A stretch of DNA of 64,000 bases from Morella rubra (GCA_003952965.2 CM025851.1:7295647-7359646), one strand, 5' to 3'. Shown: positions 11,390-23,205, counted from the stretch's first letter. Notes: generated by a model from the sequence alone, not told the origin. Numbers and translations are program-made.

Positions 11390-12320
11390 TAGAAACAGAG
11401 GTCTTTTTCACACAACGTTTCTGGTAAATGTTTGAGATGAAAGTAACCGTTCGTCTCTGCTAGGACCCAGCTGTGGGGTTCACTGAGTAATTACGACAAG
11501 TCTCAAAGCAACCATACCTAGTTACACCCACACCTGTTTCGCGAAAGTTGTCTGCAGTTCATGGGGTAGGTCTGGGTGACATCTAGAGGGCTCAGGAACA
11601 GAGCGTCTCCCCAAGGTTCTGCCATCTATTCTCTTACAGCTCAAGACAGGCTCAAGGTCTTGATAGCCTCGACTGCTTGGTTATAGTCTTTGGCAGACAC
11701 ACTAGTCCTACCCCGATATCTGACGAGGACTGAAGGCCGACTAAACCGGCCTAGTGGTAACAGCTTATAACTATTGGCCCCAGGCTCCTCCCAGCACAAA
11801 ACGAAGTAAAAGGTTCTTTTTAATGCTATTTCCAGCCAGGTTTTGGCCTTGATGAAAAAGTGAAAAGGCCAGTTTTTGCCATTTTCAACAAATTGGATAT
11901 CCTACTTCATTGCGCCTCCGATAAAACTTTTAGGACAGGCCAAGAGAGTTTCTAACTCTGCTGGGAATAGTGTAATTTTTTAGACACGACAGGGAACCTT
12001 CTTCCTTGGCTATAGCCTATAAGGATTGGGAAATAGATTTCTCTGTTCTGTCTACTTGGGATCTTCGGTAGATTTTCGTCCTGTTGCTTCTGGTTTTGCA
12101 ATATAGCATGCCTCGTTTGTTGTGCATACAATGGCCCAAAGACCCAGAATTGGTCCCCCAATTCATTCAATGAATTCCAAGGACCTTACCATCAATTCAT
12201 CCTCACCAGCTATACAGTACTAGCATGGGCATTGATCAAAGGAACCAACTCATCAACGAACCCAGCGACAAGTATAAGAAATTCAACATATTCTAGTAGC
12301 TCATTCCGCATGCTCTGCAC
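11390..12320 (+). repeat. Diverged direct repeat, copy 1 (partner near 15690-16240)
   Basis: Short collinear islands match the 15.7-16.2 kb region in the same order: AACCGTTC then AGGACCCAGCT (about 11450; partner about 15705-15735), CCAAGAG with TTTC (about 11940; partner about 15915), then CCAGAAT..GGTCCCCC and GAATTCCAA (about 12140; partner about 16140), then TTCAACATATT (about 12280; partner about 16208). The islands flank the small gene at 13787 on both sides, suggesting an old local duplication. No coding content was recognised. Confidence 0.4.
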
Positions 12321-12833
12321 AGTGTGAAAGACCTTGTTACATTAGAACTTAATGTCCTTATTGCTTGGAAACTAAATTTATTTTCCCAAAAATTTCTACA
12401 GTTTTTCCCTCGCAACGACAGTAGTGTTTTGAATTTTTGAACAGCTTTAGAGAGCGCTAATTGCCAAGTTAAAACTCAATTCCAATGAGGCTCTGGACAA
12501 GTTAACTTGAAAATTGGTTAGCTTTGATATTGAATACAAAATTACCCAAAAGAAAGCAGTGACTACAAGAATGCCATATATTCAATAGCTAATTTATTGC
12601 ATTATGCTCAAAAAAGAAAAGAAAAAAAACTACGCAGTTTGCATTATTTGTTTAGCAAGCGGCAAGCCCACAGAAACTCGATGTTCAGGCACTTTTGGCA
12701 TGGGAACAGCGTAACAAAGACAGAAGAAGTCGGAAACAAATAAAAGCAGCATTTCCGTTAAGATTGAAGGATGCGACGTTCGATATGTGGATGCATATGT
12801 CAACAAGCAGAAATAATTGGCAAGCATCTGAAC

Positions 12834-13032
12834 AGAGACGAAGCTAGGAATTGGTTAGTGGGGGAGGCCAATTTCATAAAAAAATATTTTAGAGGCTAAA
12901 ATGAATAAATTATAAATAAATGATCAAAAATCTATTAAAATACTAAAAAAAAATTTTTCTTTGTATTTTGATAGATAATTTGGGAGGGTTGGCGGGCCAT
13001 GGCCCCCCTACCCCCCATGGCTTCGTCCTTGC
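12834..13032. mobile_element. MITE-like element with short terminal inverted repeats
   Basis: The ends AGAGACGAAGC (left) and GCTTCGTCCTTGC (right) are imperfect inverted repeats. The 6-bp sequence CTGAAC flanks both sides (12828-12833 and 13033-13038), consistent with a target duplication. The interior is AT-rich with a C-rich right arm and codes for nothing recognisable. Confidence 0.55.
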
Positions 13033-13786
13033 CTGAACCCAATGGCAAGGAAAGAATACACGTATACATAGAACAAACTGCTTAGATAGCTCTCCAGCAC
13101 AACGAAATCAGCTTTAGGATGTCACCAAACAACAGTAATAGCAATTATTGTGGCAAATAGGTAATGATGGAGTACACAATGAGTGACCCTGGTCCGTTTT
13201 AGGGAGGGGCATTGGCACATTGTGTTATTAGCTAGTGCACTTGGCTAGGAGTTCGGTTACTGTGCTAAGTACTATTGTGCTGAACATATTGAACAACGAT
13301 TGAGATTAAAAGTTGGAGATCCTACGGTTGTAATTAAACACATCATTAAAATAGTCAACATATTTTAATTAATGTGGCACGATCTGGGCCCTTGAATTTT
13401 AAAGCTTTCAATATCAACCATCATTCAGTATGTTTAGCACAATAACTAGACTCCGTTGGGTAGTGCCCATAATAAAGGCTTTTCATTCATGATGTGTCCT
13501 TTCGGATGAATCAGGTAATTTCCTTCTGGGACTAATATCATTCAAGCTAAATGTTTTAAGCATACGCAATCTAGCTCATTATTCGGGTCTTTTTCCAGTC
13601 AACTCGACATGCCACACCATTATGCTGTTTTTATATAATTTTATAGTTAGAGGTAATGCAGAGGAGTAGACTTTATAATCACGTCCGTCATATAAATAGG
13701 CCTGTGCATGTGCTGATGCTCTTAGCTACCAAAAACCCGCTTCAAAGTTCCAAGATCGGCAACATATCTCTTGCGGTTCTTTCTAC

Positions 13787-14122
13787 ATGGACTTCTACAG
13801 TTGGTGGAGTTCAGGTACAGCGAGGAACTTCAAGTCGGGCTTGAACTATTTGAAAAATGGCTACGAAAGGGTTGTGCCATTACATACATTGGTGACTGGA
13901 TCCAAGATAGCAAGGTTGGGAATGTTGTGGAGGAAACTAAAGAGGGAAAGGAAGAAGTATTTCCTCCGTACTTCGGATTCAAAGCATGTCGTCCCTTCTT
14001 ATGATCCTTATACGTACTCGCAGAATTTTGATCAGGGCTCCATATGGGATGACCCCGATAACCTCTATCGGTCATTCTCAGCGCGGTTTGCTGTTCCATC
14101 AAGGGTTTTTCAGAAGAGTTAA
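13787..14122 (+). CDS. Small plant protein of unknown function, 111 aa
   Basis: One uninterrupted frame from the ATG at 13787. The protein has a basic central segment (MLWRKLKRERKKYF, about residues 46-59) followed by SYDPYTYSQNFDQG and a C-terminal DPDNLYRSFSARFAVPSR block. The combination of a YDPxSYxQNF-type motif and a D(P)DNLSRSFSARFA-type motif is familiar from small uncharacterised plant proteins, which supports a genuine gene. No signal peptide or membrane helix is seen and no function is known to me. The region 13641-13786 would be 5' UTR. Codon usage and conserved-looking motifs favour this frame over the overlapping minus-strand frames. Confidence 0.65.
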   Translation: MDFYSWWSSGTARNFKSGLNYLKNGYERVVPLHTLVTGSKIARLGMLWRKLKRERKKYFLRTSDSKHVVPSYDPYTYSQNFDQGSIWDDPDNLYRSFSARFAVPSRVFQKS

Positions 14123-15337
14123 TTGGCGTGTTGATGGGAGATTTGAAAAGAGAACGGTGGGTTTGAGGTTTTTGTTCTGTCCCTGTTTTAATTCCTGTCT
14201 GTTTGTATTTTTGTTGAATGAAACCCTTGTAGCTTTGATGCAGTCCTCTGTTTTTCGTACTTGTGTCCCTGTTTGTATATGTTTCTGATGTCCTTGTCTT
14301 CTTTTTTTGCCATTGGCATTCCCTTTTCTCCTCCTCTCTCTCTCCCACGCACGCACGCAGCATACGCATCATAGTTACCAAGAAGAATCAAAAAGGATTT
14401 ACGAAACGCTTTGATAATGGTGAGGATGAAAAAGCGAAGTTTTAGCTCGAAGGAATGCCTTGAAGTGTTAAATAAGCTTAGAAGCTGAAAGTTTAGGTGC
14501 ATTGCGCTAAAAGATGGTACTTCTCGATGACTTTGGACTTGGCTTCAAGCTAAAGATATAGAACTACTTTAAAACCTTCTATATTTTAATCTTGAGATTG
14601 TTACCGACAAAAGTTTTTGTAGATAATGATGGGAGACATGAGAAAAAGAACTCTGTTCATTCGAAACTACCGTTTAATGGTTTGATCCATCTTCCCCTCT
14701 CTGTTGGTCATATATTTTTCATATAAAAGTTTTCCCTTCTCTTGGTCTATCTCTACCTGAACTCCTCCTTGTGGAAGATGAACGAATCCCCTGTTTTTGC
14801 TTAAGTTAAGATAGCGCTAATAGTGAAGAGGTCATTATGTCGTTATTATGAGGCGTGATTAAAAAGCAAAACTCCACTTGATGAATATTTTGTTGCCCTC
14901 TAGGCAAATATGTAAGGCTTCTTAGTTCTACCCCATAACGCATTCCATTATGATCATGCCTTCATGGGGACAATATTATAAAATACCATACCATCCTAGT
15001 AAGCCAGTATATATAATAGGGAAAAAAAAATTGATAGTTGACCAGTATACAGCTTCCTTAATCATCTAGTAAAGTTCAAAATTGACCCTGCTAACTTAAC
15101 GGGGTCACACTCATTAGGCTCAACGTACTAAATTCGAGTCACGTCATAAATATAGAGTTAATATTCTTGCTGTTGGACGAGTTCCATATTAACTAATAAC
15201 TATGCACGACAGTGTGGGCTCGGTTCCTGCAGAACTCAAGGTAGCATGGTTTAGGAGTAATTTTTTTTTTTTAGTAAAGTACAAAATCCGTCTTTGATTT
15301 TCACACCTACACACGATAGAATTCCAATGCGGCAAGC
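14123..15337. other. 3' UTR and AT-rich spacer
   Basis: The first few hundred bases are likely 3' UTR of the 111-aa gene. They include a TC-rich tract followed by an ACGC repeat around 14330-14360. Beyond that no gene, tRNA or clear transposon end was recognised. Confidence 0.4.
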
Positions 15338-15516
15338 TATGTTTGGCTAATTCTCAAAAAAAATTTAAAAATTTTTCACAATCATTTTTTCATCAATTCT
15401 AATATTTTTTAAAAAATTTCAGCAATTTTTAACAAATTTTTCACCAATTCTAAGAGAATCTATACTAACTCCAACAAAAACAAATATAACAAATATTCAA
15501 AACCAAACCAAACATA
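15338..15516. mobile_element. MITE family B copy
   Basis: It is bounded by TATGTTTGG and its inverted counterpart CCAAACATA, with an AT-rich interior. It aligns end to end with 40371-40548 (shared blocks TCATCAATT, GAATCTATACTA and TTCAAAACCAAA). It is non-coding. Confidence 0.65.
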
Positions 15517-15689
15517 ACCGGAAATTGGAAAGCTTGGAATTCTTCTAAAGAAGTGCTATTTTAGTGCGTGTCTGAATTGCTGTTTCCAGTAACACCTGAC
15601 GAGGGCAAACTAGCAAGACTGGCCCTTCATGCGACCCATGCGACCCATTTTGCTAACACACTCTTACAAAAGCTTACCTCTGTAGGTAC

Positions 15690-16240
15690 TTGAGGTCTCT
15701 ATAATGCAACCGTTCTTCTTACACAAGGACCCAGCTACCTCATGAAAAGTGCTAATTGCTCATTTAGAGCCCAGAGGGCTAGCAGACCAGAAAGATGACG
15801 CCCACTAGAAACTTCATAAAAAAAAAATGAATTAGGGATGAGGAGAAGCCACCTTTTCGCGTACATATATCAATGGCAAAAACTATAAGTCAGATGCATA
15901 TGTTAGCTGCGCCAAGAGTTTCACAAAAAGTGGATCACTGACTCATTATCGTGCCTCTGCTAGAGGGAAATGATTTTTCTGACAAATGCTTGTTTTTCGC
16001 ACCACGGTATCGGCAAGAAATACGAGATGAATCATATTAGGCTCTCTAGCGTCCACGAAAAAAAAAAAAAACCGGTCCAAATCGCACACCTTTCTCGTTG
16101 CTTCTGTGCGTCATAAATAAACGGTTCCAACTTCGAAGTTCCAGAATGGGTCCCCCCGATTCGTTCATTGAATTCCAACTCCCAAGTACCCTACAGACTC
16201 ATGTGCTTCAACATATTAGCCACCTACTGCACTTATGAAT
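15690..16240 (+). repeat. Diverged direct repeat, copy 2 (partner near 11390-12320)
   Basis: Collinear islands match the 11.4-12.3 kb stretch, as described for that entry. Indels are frequent, so this copy is shorter. No open frame or known family was recognised. Confidence 0.4.
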
Positions 16241-16291
16241 GTCTCCTCCTACCGTTGTTTGGTCATGGCAGTTGAAAAAGATGTCGAAAAA

Positions 16292-16526
16292 GATACTGCA
16301 AGTACATCATGTGCAAATCAGTTCTTGCAAAAATACTTCAACAAATACCATGAGTCTGCTAAATGTGCTCCATAGACGATGAAACTCCTTTTTGTATACT
16401 AAATTTTATTTTTTTGATACTGCCATGTACATCATGTGCAAAAGTTCTTCCAACAAATACCATGTGTCTGCTAGATGTGCTCCATAAACGATGAAACTCC
16501 TTTTTGTATACTAAATTTTATTTTTC
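16292..16526 (+). repeat. Two-unit tandem duplication, period about 124 bp
   Basis: The unit beginning GATACTGC (16292) recurs at 16416, with GTACATCATGTGCAAA, CAACAAATACCATG and GATGAAACTCCTTTTTG in both. The second unit is slightly shorter and carries a few substitutions. It lies between the 111-aa gene and the 3' end of the GET2-like gene and is non-coding. Confidence 0.8.
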
Positions 16527-16849
16527 TTGCTCTTTGGATTCTTCCTTCAAGTTAGAAGAAAGTATAAACTCACCTGTGATTTAATTCCCACACCTACGGA
16601 GCATTCAATTACAATATCAAGAAGAAGGGCCATTCTAGGCACATCTCAATTTTTATACAGAAATCATCCCTTTTTTTGAAGGATTTCACTTATTCCAATC
16701 ACAAAAAAGTAAGGATATGAGCTACAATCTTGACATAGGAAAGAAGTAACGGAGTAAAAGACTCAGATGAACCAAGGAACTTAGTTTTTTTTTTTTTTTT
16801 TTTGATAAGCAACCAAGGAACTTAGTTAAATCGTAACTAAAAGTCGAAG

Positions 16850-18629
16850 CTACAGCAGAGAGAGACCGCAAATAACGACCACTGCATAAACACTGCAGTC
16901 GATGAAAATGGCACGGATTGTCTGGTACACAACCAGCCCTCTCTCCAAAACCTTCTCTGCTTTTTCCCAGTTTCGTCGATCTCCATGAGGTGCCACTCTT
17001 TCTTTCTGTGGCTCATCAAATTCACTTCGCTTCTCAAGGTACAATCGTGCGAGTACGATTGTCACATCAGTTAGCAAGAGCATGTAAAGAGGCCTTGAGG
17101 CTACGACACTCTTTGACTTCACTATGTTCCTCCCAAATAATCGCTGATCAACATGAGATAAAACTACCAACAATGCTATTATGAGAGCACTAATGACTCG
17201 TGTATTCTCAGACGCTACAATGCAGGAGTGTATTCGCCTGGAAGTAAAGAGTCTGAACTGATGCCTCCATTGTTTTAGGTGTGGTTCTTCGTCAATTGAG
17301 GCCCTTTGTTGAACAACTGGTGCGCCTAGTTGTTGTGTTTTGACACTTCCATCCAAAGGAGTCTGAATAGCTTCTATACTAGTGCCACATTTGCTCAATT
17401 TAGGCTCTTCTGGGCTTCCAATGTCAGGCTTATTTTCCCGGGAAATCTCATCAACGCTCTCTTGTTTCAGCAATGTAGCATCAGAGGCATCATCCGTACC
17501 CTCGGGACTTGCTACAAAATCAGGGAAATTACTCAGAAACACTAAGATGTAAATTCTGCGTCTTACTGACATATGTACTGGACGTGTTGAATTTAATAAA
17601 TCCAGTCATGATCTTCTTTTAGTGCCGGGTAATCATAAACCATACACCAAAACCAGCCCTTTCGCGTCAACAACTTGGGAGATATCTCAATCTTATTCAT
17701 GTTATGCTTTGGAAAAATGAAAGAACTTAGAACTCAGAAATCTGAAGATAGTGCCACTTACACTGCTTCATTTGATGCATGCACAATACTATTGCTCTAC
17801 CAATTCATGGAAAATGGATTGGGGAGCTGGTTAAAATTCTACCAATTCTTTTCTGTAGATAGATTCAAGCAAGAGCAATGCTTGTTTTGAGTAGTTCTAT
17901 TTCAAAGAAACCTCAAACAAAACTTAGTGCTGAATAATAATGTGGTAGCTCTGTTATCAAAACAGGTGTAAGATCAGGGGGAAAAAGGAAAAAAGAAAGA
18001 TACACGTGCACGAAACTAATCATTTTGTGCGAATCTTTTGTACCTCGAGCCAGATACGATCCATTAAATCATGATAAGCCAATATCCATGAAACAAAAGG
18101 AGATTCCACCAAGAACCCAAACAAAACAGATACCAAGACTAACACATCCGATTACGTGCAATCCTCATAACACTACCAATCGCTACAATTCATCGGAAAC
18201 CAAACTCAAAAGAGACAAATTTCTCTCATTCTCATCAACGAAAGGAGGGCGGGTTAAACACAGCACGTCAATAAAGCAACGGGGGCTTCGTACTTGTTTC
18301 TTATCAATCAAGTAACAACTACCAGAACATACAGTTGCCTGACAGATTGTACGTATCAATAAAAAAAACAATTATAATAATATCTGTAAGTATTTCATCT
18401 AGATGGGAGCATTACCATTGATGCTATCAGGGTGAGACATCCCATGATCGTCGGAGAGGGATATTGACGATTGGGTGCCCGAAACATCTTGAGGGAAAGA
18501 TGATGATGATGGAGATGGTGGTGGTGGTGTAGAGAGAGAGCTGATTCTGCCAGTGATGAGAGCCACGCGATCGGGCCCTCTCTCTGAGATTCTTCTCCTC
18601 CTTTCTTCGCTGCTATTGTTCGTTGCCAT
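16850..18629 (-). CDS. GET2/CAML-like tail-anchored-protein receptor subunit, 291 aa, 2 exons
   Basis: Exons 18629-18416 and 17511-16850, joined in phase (donor AATG|GTAATG, acceptor TTGTAG|CAAG). The N-terminus carries a basic cluster (ERRRR, residues 9-13, then ERGPDRVALITGR), as in GET2/CAML proteins, where it captures the GET3 ATPase. A Ser/Pro-rich linker follows, and three membrane segments sit in the C-terminal half (VISALIIALLVVLSHV; PLYMLLLTDVTIVLARLYL; AIFIDCSVYAVVVICGLSLL). This layout matches the plant GET2 equivalent (At4g32680). The expected role is an ER receptor that, with GET1, inserts C-terminally anchored membrane proteins delivered by GET3. The assignment rests on architecture and N-terminal resemblance rather than strong residue identity. 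Confidence 0.75.
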
Positions 18630-18905
18630 CTCTCCCTTTTGTGCCTCTGTACCTGCTCGTCAGGTATTTTTGTTGGAAAATGGTGTTTATTCTACTAGAC
18701 GATGCGGTTCGCTACGAAAAGATCTCGTCCGACAATCTGATTTAGGCCGGTGATGTTCCCGTCTCTGAGACGGTGCCGTTTAATGGGGGTGGTAGAAGTT
18801 AATCTTGGGCTTTCCGAAAGTAGTTTTACCAAAACTGAAAAGCGTTCGCTCTTTAGACGATGTCGTTTAGTAGGTAATGGCAATATAAACTATAAAGAGC
18901 AAACT

Positions 18906-18989
18906 TGTCAGAAGTGGGATTTGAACCCACGCTCTCTCACGAGAACCAGAACTTGAGTCTGGCGCCTTAGACCACTCGGCCATCCTGAC
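18906..18989 (-). tRNA. tRNA-Leu(CAA)
   Basis: The minus strand folds as an 84-nt class II tRNA. The acceptor stem GTCAGGA pairs with TTCTGAC, the D-arm contains the A box GGCCGAGTGGTC, and the anticodon stem CCAGA/TCTGG encloses loop CTCAAGT with anticodon CAA. It has a long variable arm and T-arm GTGGGTTCAAATCCCAC, with discriminator A. No intron is present and CCA is not encoded, as expected for a nuclear gene. Confidence 0.95.
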
Positions 18990-19402
18990 AGGTATGGGAA
19001 AGAAGGACAGAAATTTTTAACATCATCGATCCAAGTCAAGTTACACATACCCAACGAACCACGTTAATATTATCGCTGAAACGCCAATTAGTTCCATTAC
19101 GAAGTTGCCTTTTCTTTTTTTATGGTATACGATATTTCAAATACTTATAAAAGGGCATCAAGTCTCTGTGAGTTCTCATAATATATGTGGTAATGCTCTG
19201 TTCTAAAGCACAGTCCTTATGTTGTCATGAAAATCTAAGCAAACATGAAGCTAGCAGGTGATTGCTGCCACGTATGCATCCACATTGACATACAATTCTG
19301 TGATTATCATCCACCAATGGAGAAAATTCTTCATTCTGTTTCACGGGTATTTAGAAGGGACGGTGCATTTGTTTAAAAAAGGGCTGAAAATGGATTGCAA
19401 AA

Positions 19403-19476
19403 TGTCTGAGCCCGGGTTCGAACCGGGGACCTCTAGTGTGTGAGACTAGCGTGATAACCAACTACACCACCCAGAC
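19403..19476 (-). tRNA. tRNA-Val(CAC)
   Basis: The 74-nt minus-strand sequence folds with acceptor GTCTGGG/CTCAGAC, A box TGGTGTAGTTGG, anticodon stem CTAGT/ACTAG enclosing loop CTCACAC (anticodon CAC), and T-arm with GGTTCGAACC. The discriminator is A and CCA is not encoded. It lies about 0.4 kb from tRNA-Leu on the same strand. Confidence 0.95.
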
Positions 19477-20324
19477 GAGCACATGTTCGTATGGCAGGGG
19501 AGACAATAACTTTTATTTATCTCTTTTAAGCAGAAATAACGGCCCCTTAGCAACTCAACATGATCAGTTTATTAGTCGGGTATATATATATATAAAAGAT
19601 TGATTTAACGGATCATGTTTTGCAATAAAGTGACTATTCCCCATTCTGGGCCAGCTATTGAAGGAGTATTTATTAATAAACGACTTGATTTAGAAGGAAG
19701 AAACTCTTTCCTATTCTGTTCGATCTGCCCCATTTTCTCTAATTGCATGGTTTCTTGAAGAACAAAATCTAACAATTTCATTATTAGACAGGTCCAAAGA
19801 GACAAGTGAAGATCACCAAGAAAACTGAATGGGAGGGACATCAATGTTGACACGCTAGATGACATACAAGCGGAGAAGCTAGCTGACCACAGCAGCTAAA
19901 TGAATAGGCTTTCGTGACGAGGCTAGCTAATTCCGTCAAATTATACAATTACAAGGCCAATAGCTAGTAGAAGACACTCGCTGTCCATATATATTTTAAG
20001 AAAGAAAAAAAAAAAAGATACTCGCTGTCGGCTCATTCAGCCCCCTTTGTCAACTCGAAAGATATATATTTTAAGGAAATTATATTTTATGTACCCTTGA
20101 TGAAAAAATCATGACGCTATATATATACCAAATGCTTCATAAGTCAAGCTCAGACGGTATGGGCATGTGAATAATTGAGGTTAAGTGAAATAGTACATTC
20201 TTTTATTTCACTGACAAAAGAAATCGTACATTATTGGAGAAAGTCATGGATCACTTAAGCAAAATAAGAAATTTGATGCTTTTTACACGCCAAAGGTAGA
20301 GTAGGTCGCAATTTACCATGCAGT

Positions 20325-20600
20325 CACTACAAGAAAAAAGGCCTAGAGCCACTTTTTTTTCTGCAACAATTATATTTTCGTGACTGAAACCAGCTTATTC
20401 TCACGCCTGATTGACGTCTCGTAGTTAATTGAATTACAGGCCATTAAAATTTAATTCGTGATCATGTCCCGTCGGCTTAGGGTAATTAATACTTATTCGC
20501 TACGGTAAATAATATTTTCAATGACGTTATCGACTGTCGGCCAAGATAAACATGAATAGTCACGGTGACGAGTACTACTAGTACTGATTATAAGAATCTT
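20325..20600 (+). mobile_element. Single CACTA (En/Spm) terminus with subterminal-type repeats
   Basis: CACTACAAGAAAAAAGG at 20325 is the canonical plant CACTA terminal repeat. The following 250 bp hold CGTGACTG, TTCGCTACGGTAA and AGTCACGGTGACG-like units resembling CACTA subterminal repeats. No opposite terminus (TTTTCTTGTAGTG) was found in the window, so this is a truncated or solo end about 330 bp upstream of the OFP start codon. Confidence 0.6.
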
Positions 20601-20922
20601 TCTCATATATGTTTCCCTTTTAGGTTTCTGATCACATGTCTTTCTCATTTCCTCCTCGTATTGGAAGAAAATAACCTAGAAAAACTAGTCTTACGTTGTG
20701 ATTACTATTGTAATTATACCGTTACTTGAGTCATTAAGCTTATTTAAAACCCTATTCTTGTGTTCGTTGAACTCTTGGGCGGTAAATGTGGCCTTGAATA
20801 GGTAGGTTACCCATTTGGATAATCTTTATTATCTTCCTTTGCGTGCTCGTATAAATGACCCGCCTTCTATCTTTTTCACTCCAACCCGTTGTAATATTAT
20901 CAAGAGCTAGCCGGAAAGAAAA

Positions 20923-21804
20923 ATGTCAAAGAAGCTTCAGAAATCTCTCCAAGATTACCTTAGCAAGTTCAAAAGACCCACTCCACACCACCAATTCCCC
21001 TCTAATTCCTTCTCATCGGCCTCCAAAAGTTGGATCCTCTCCGGTTGCAAGTACCCGGTCAGGACTCTTTCATTCGCCATCGACCGTAACCAAGACATTA
21101 AGGCTGGAAACAACAACGAAGACGACGTCGACAACAGTGAGGCGGCGACGTTATCAGACGTCGACCGCTTCCTCTTCGAGAATTTCAAGTCGCTATATGT
21201 TAAAGACGACGAAGTCAATTACGATGGAAAGAAGGGCAAAGAGAGTCGTGAAGGCGAGAACCCTAGTACTGCAGTTTCGTTTGGGTCGCCGAGGTTCATG
21301 GACCCGCCACCAGATCTCTGCGGGTCCCACCGGTTCTTCTTCACCCCAGGCTTGTCGAGCTCTCTGATAGAAGAATCCAGGACCAGCGTGGCTACCACGT
21401 CCGAGGACGCAGGCTCGAGCTCAACAACATCAACTACAACACTAAACGATTCCGCCACAACAACGAATGACCATGCCAAGGACGTCGTCGCGCTTCCGGA
21501 TGGCTGCGTTGCTGTTCTAGCGTATTCTCCAAGCCCGTACGAGGAGTTCCGACGGTCCATGCAAGAGATGGTTGAAGCCCGTATGCGAAATCACGGAAAG
21601 GTTGATTGGAATTTCATGGAGGAGCTTTTGTTCTGTTACCTAAACCTAAATGAGAAGCAGTCGCACAGGTACATACTGAGCGCTTTCGTTGATCTGGTCG
21701 TCGTTTTGCGTCAAACTTCGGACAGCGTGCCGGCGAGATCATGGAATGCTCGCAATGTTCGGATTCCTGAAAGAGAGAGGAGGAGGAAAAGGAGGGAGAA
21801 GTAA
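20923..21804 (+). CDS. OFP14-like: OVATE family protein, transcriptional repressor, OFP14-like, 293 aa
   Basis: An intronless frame from the ATG at 20923, as is usual for OFPs. The N-terminal MSKKLQKSLQDYLSKFKR block is shared by the OFP14/15/16/18 group. A Ser/Thr/Asp-rich middle follows. The OVATE domain occupies about residues 196-263 (SPSPYEEFRRSMQEMVEA, then DWNFMEELLFCYLNLNE, then HRYILSAFVDLV). The tail is Arg/Lys-rich. OFPs are nuclear or cytosolic repressors that bind TALE homeodomain (KNOX/BELL) and TRM proteins and control organ shape. Its position next to RTEL1 agrees with Arabidopsis At1g79960/At1g79950, which supports the OFP14 assignment. Confidence 0.92.
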   Translation: MSKKLQKSLQDYLSKFKRPTPHHQFPSNSFSSASKSWILSGCKYPVRTLSFAIDRNQDIKAGNNNEDDVDNSEAATLSDVDRFLFENFKSLYVKDDEVNYDGKKGKESREGENPSTAVSFGSPRFMDPPPDLCGSHRFFFTPGLSSSLIEESRTSVATTSEDAGSSSTTSTTTLNDSATTTNDHAKDVVALPDGCVAVLAYSPSPYEEFRRSMQEMVEARMRNHGKVDWNFMEELLFCYLNLNEKQSHRYILSAFVDLVVVLRQTSDSVPARSWNARNVRIPERERRRKRREK

Positions 21805-22900
21805 ACGTAAGAATTCCGTCACGGATTCCATAAAATAACACCAAGAAAATCGAGCGCTACAAGAAAATGTAGGAATAGATTACCTTCGATCGGTTCTATT
21901 CTCCTTAGCTCTCACATGCAATTTGCGTGTAATATATTTTTTGAGCGGTTATCAAGAAAATTAATCACTTTGTTTATGAATGAAGTTTTGTCTTCTTGTG
22001 TTGTTTGGTGGGATTTCATAGATTTTCATGGCGTGCTTGTCTGCTGCATGTTCCCCCGTGCTTTTACGAGGAGTTTTCTATTCCATATTTTCTCGAGGGA
22101 TCGTATAATCTTGTATAGCGGAATAATATTATGACGAACGCAAATCAGATCGCCATGAACATGTTCATTGATATATATTTAATTATTTAATCCAAGAATA
22201 TTTTGACTAATGGCCCCTGGTTTTTTAGGTTAGATGAATTCAGATCTGTTTTGGTAACTATCTTTTCAGAACTATTTTGTGTGTTCTTTAAATATAATAA
22301 CTTATAAAGAACGCATTAATCTGGCATTATAGAAAATGATAGAATATTCATGTATATAGAAGTGGAGTACTAATTGAAAGAAAACAATGGATAAATTAGA
22401 ACCCATAAATTTCGTTTTCAGATATTGGTTTCATTTGGAAATAGTTTTCAGTAAATTGGAACGGATATTTATTGTTTTATTGTTGCACATATATAAGAAT
22501 ATTGGAGAATCAGAAGGCATCGTTGACTACTGTTGCGTTGAGAGATCAATGAAATTGATTCCATAATCTCCTGTATTAATTGTCCAACGTTTTATTGATC
22601 CCTTAATTGAAAACGTGTCCATTTATTGTACCTTAAAAATGCCTAAAAATAAGTGGTAGCCCTTTGATTATTTGTAGTTTGTACCTGCATGGACACGTAG
22701 AGAAAGTACAAAAACTTCCTCCGGCCTTCCTTCTCTCTTCTCTTTTCAATTAAGTATTTATTAATGTAGCCTTTGATTCTAATTGACTCCTGTTTACCGG
22801 TAAAAGCCCATCCAGAGGGTCCTTACTCAGGGTTCCGAATTTACCCCCGCCCAAAAAAAGAAAAATGATTAGATATACTTTGCACCGTCCTACTACGAGT

Positions 22901-23205
22901 GTCTTGACATTTTACATCTTAATCTATTATTTTTGTTATATTATACCGACTAATTATTAATTTCAGATGTTTTGCACCCTCCCTTAAAATTTTCAATTAA
23001 TTTATAAGAAAAATAACTTTTTGACGTGCAAAATGATAATTTTATCCCCATAATTTTTTGGCAGTGACCATTTTATGAGGGTAAATTATAATTTTAGAGA
23101 CATAAATTTCCATCCAAACGGATAGAAAATTGACAAAGTGTAAAGTATTTAAAATTAATAATTAGTAGAAGATACAATATGACAAAAGTAATAAATATGC
23201 AAGAC
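22901..23205. mobile_element. MITE-like element with long imperfect inverted repeats
   Basis: The left arm (22901-22985, starting GTCTTG) and right arm (about 23118-23205, ending CAAGAC) are inverted copies. They share TTTTGTYATATT and the block ACTAATTATTAATTT, then a TTTGCAC/TTTACAC segment. The interior is AT-rich and non-coding. Target duplications were not resolved. Confidence 0.55.

Noticed and set aside
11450..11800. Possible organellar (plastid or mitochondrial) DNA insert because of moderate GC
   Set aside because: No organellar gene or rRNA/tRNA sequence could be recognised in it.
13830..14381. 183-codon minus-strand frame opposite the 111-aa gene
   Set aside because: Low-complexity Lys/Arg/Gln/Thr content, antisense to the 111-aa frame and its 3' UTR, which has the family-like motifs.
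21219..21560. Minus-strand frame opposite the OFP gene
   Set aside because: Exact antisense of the Ser/Thr-rich OFP middle; a composition-driven shadow.
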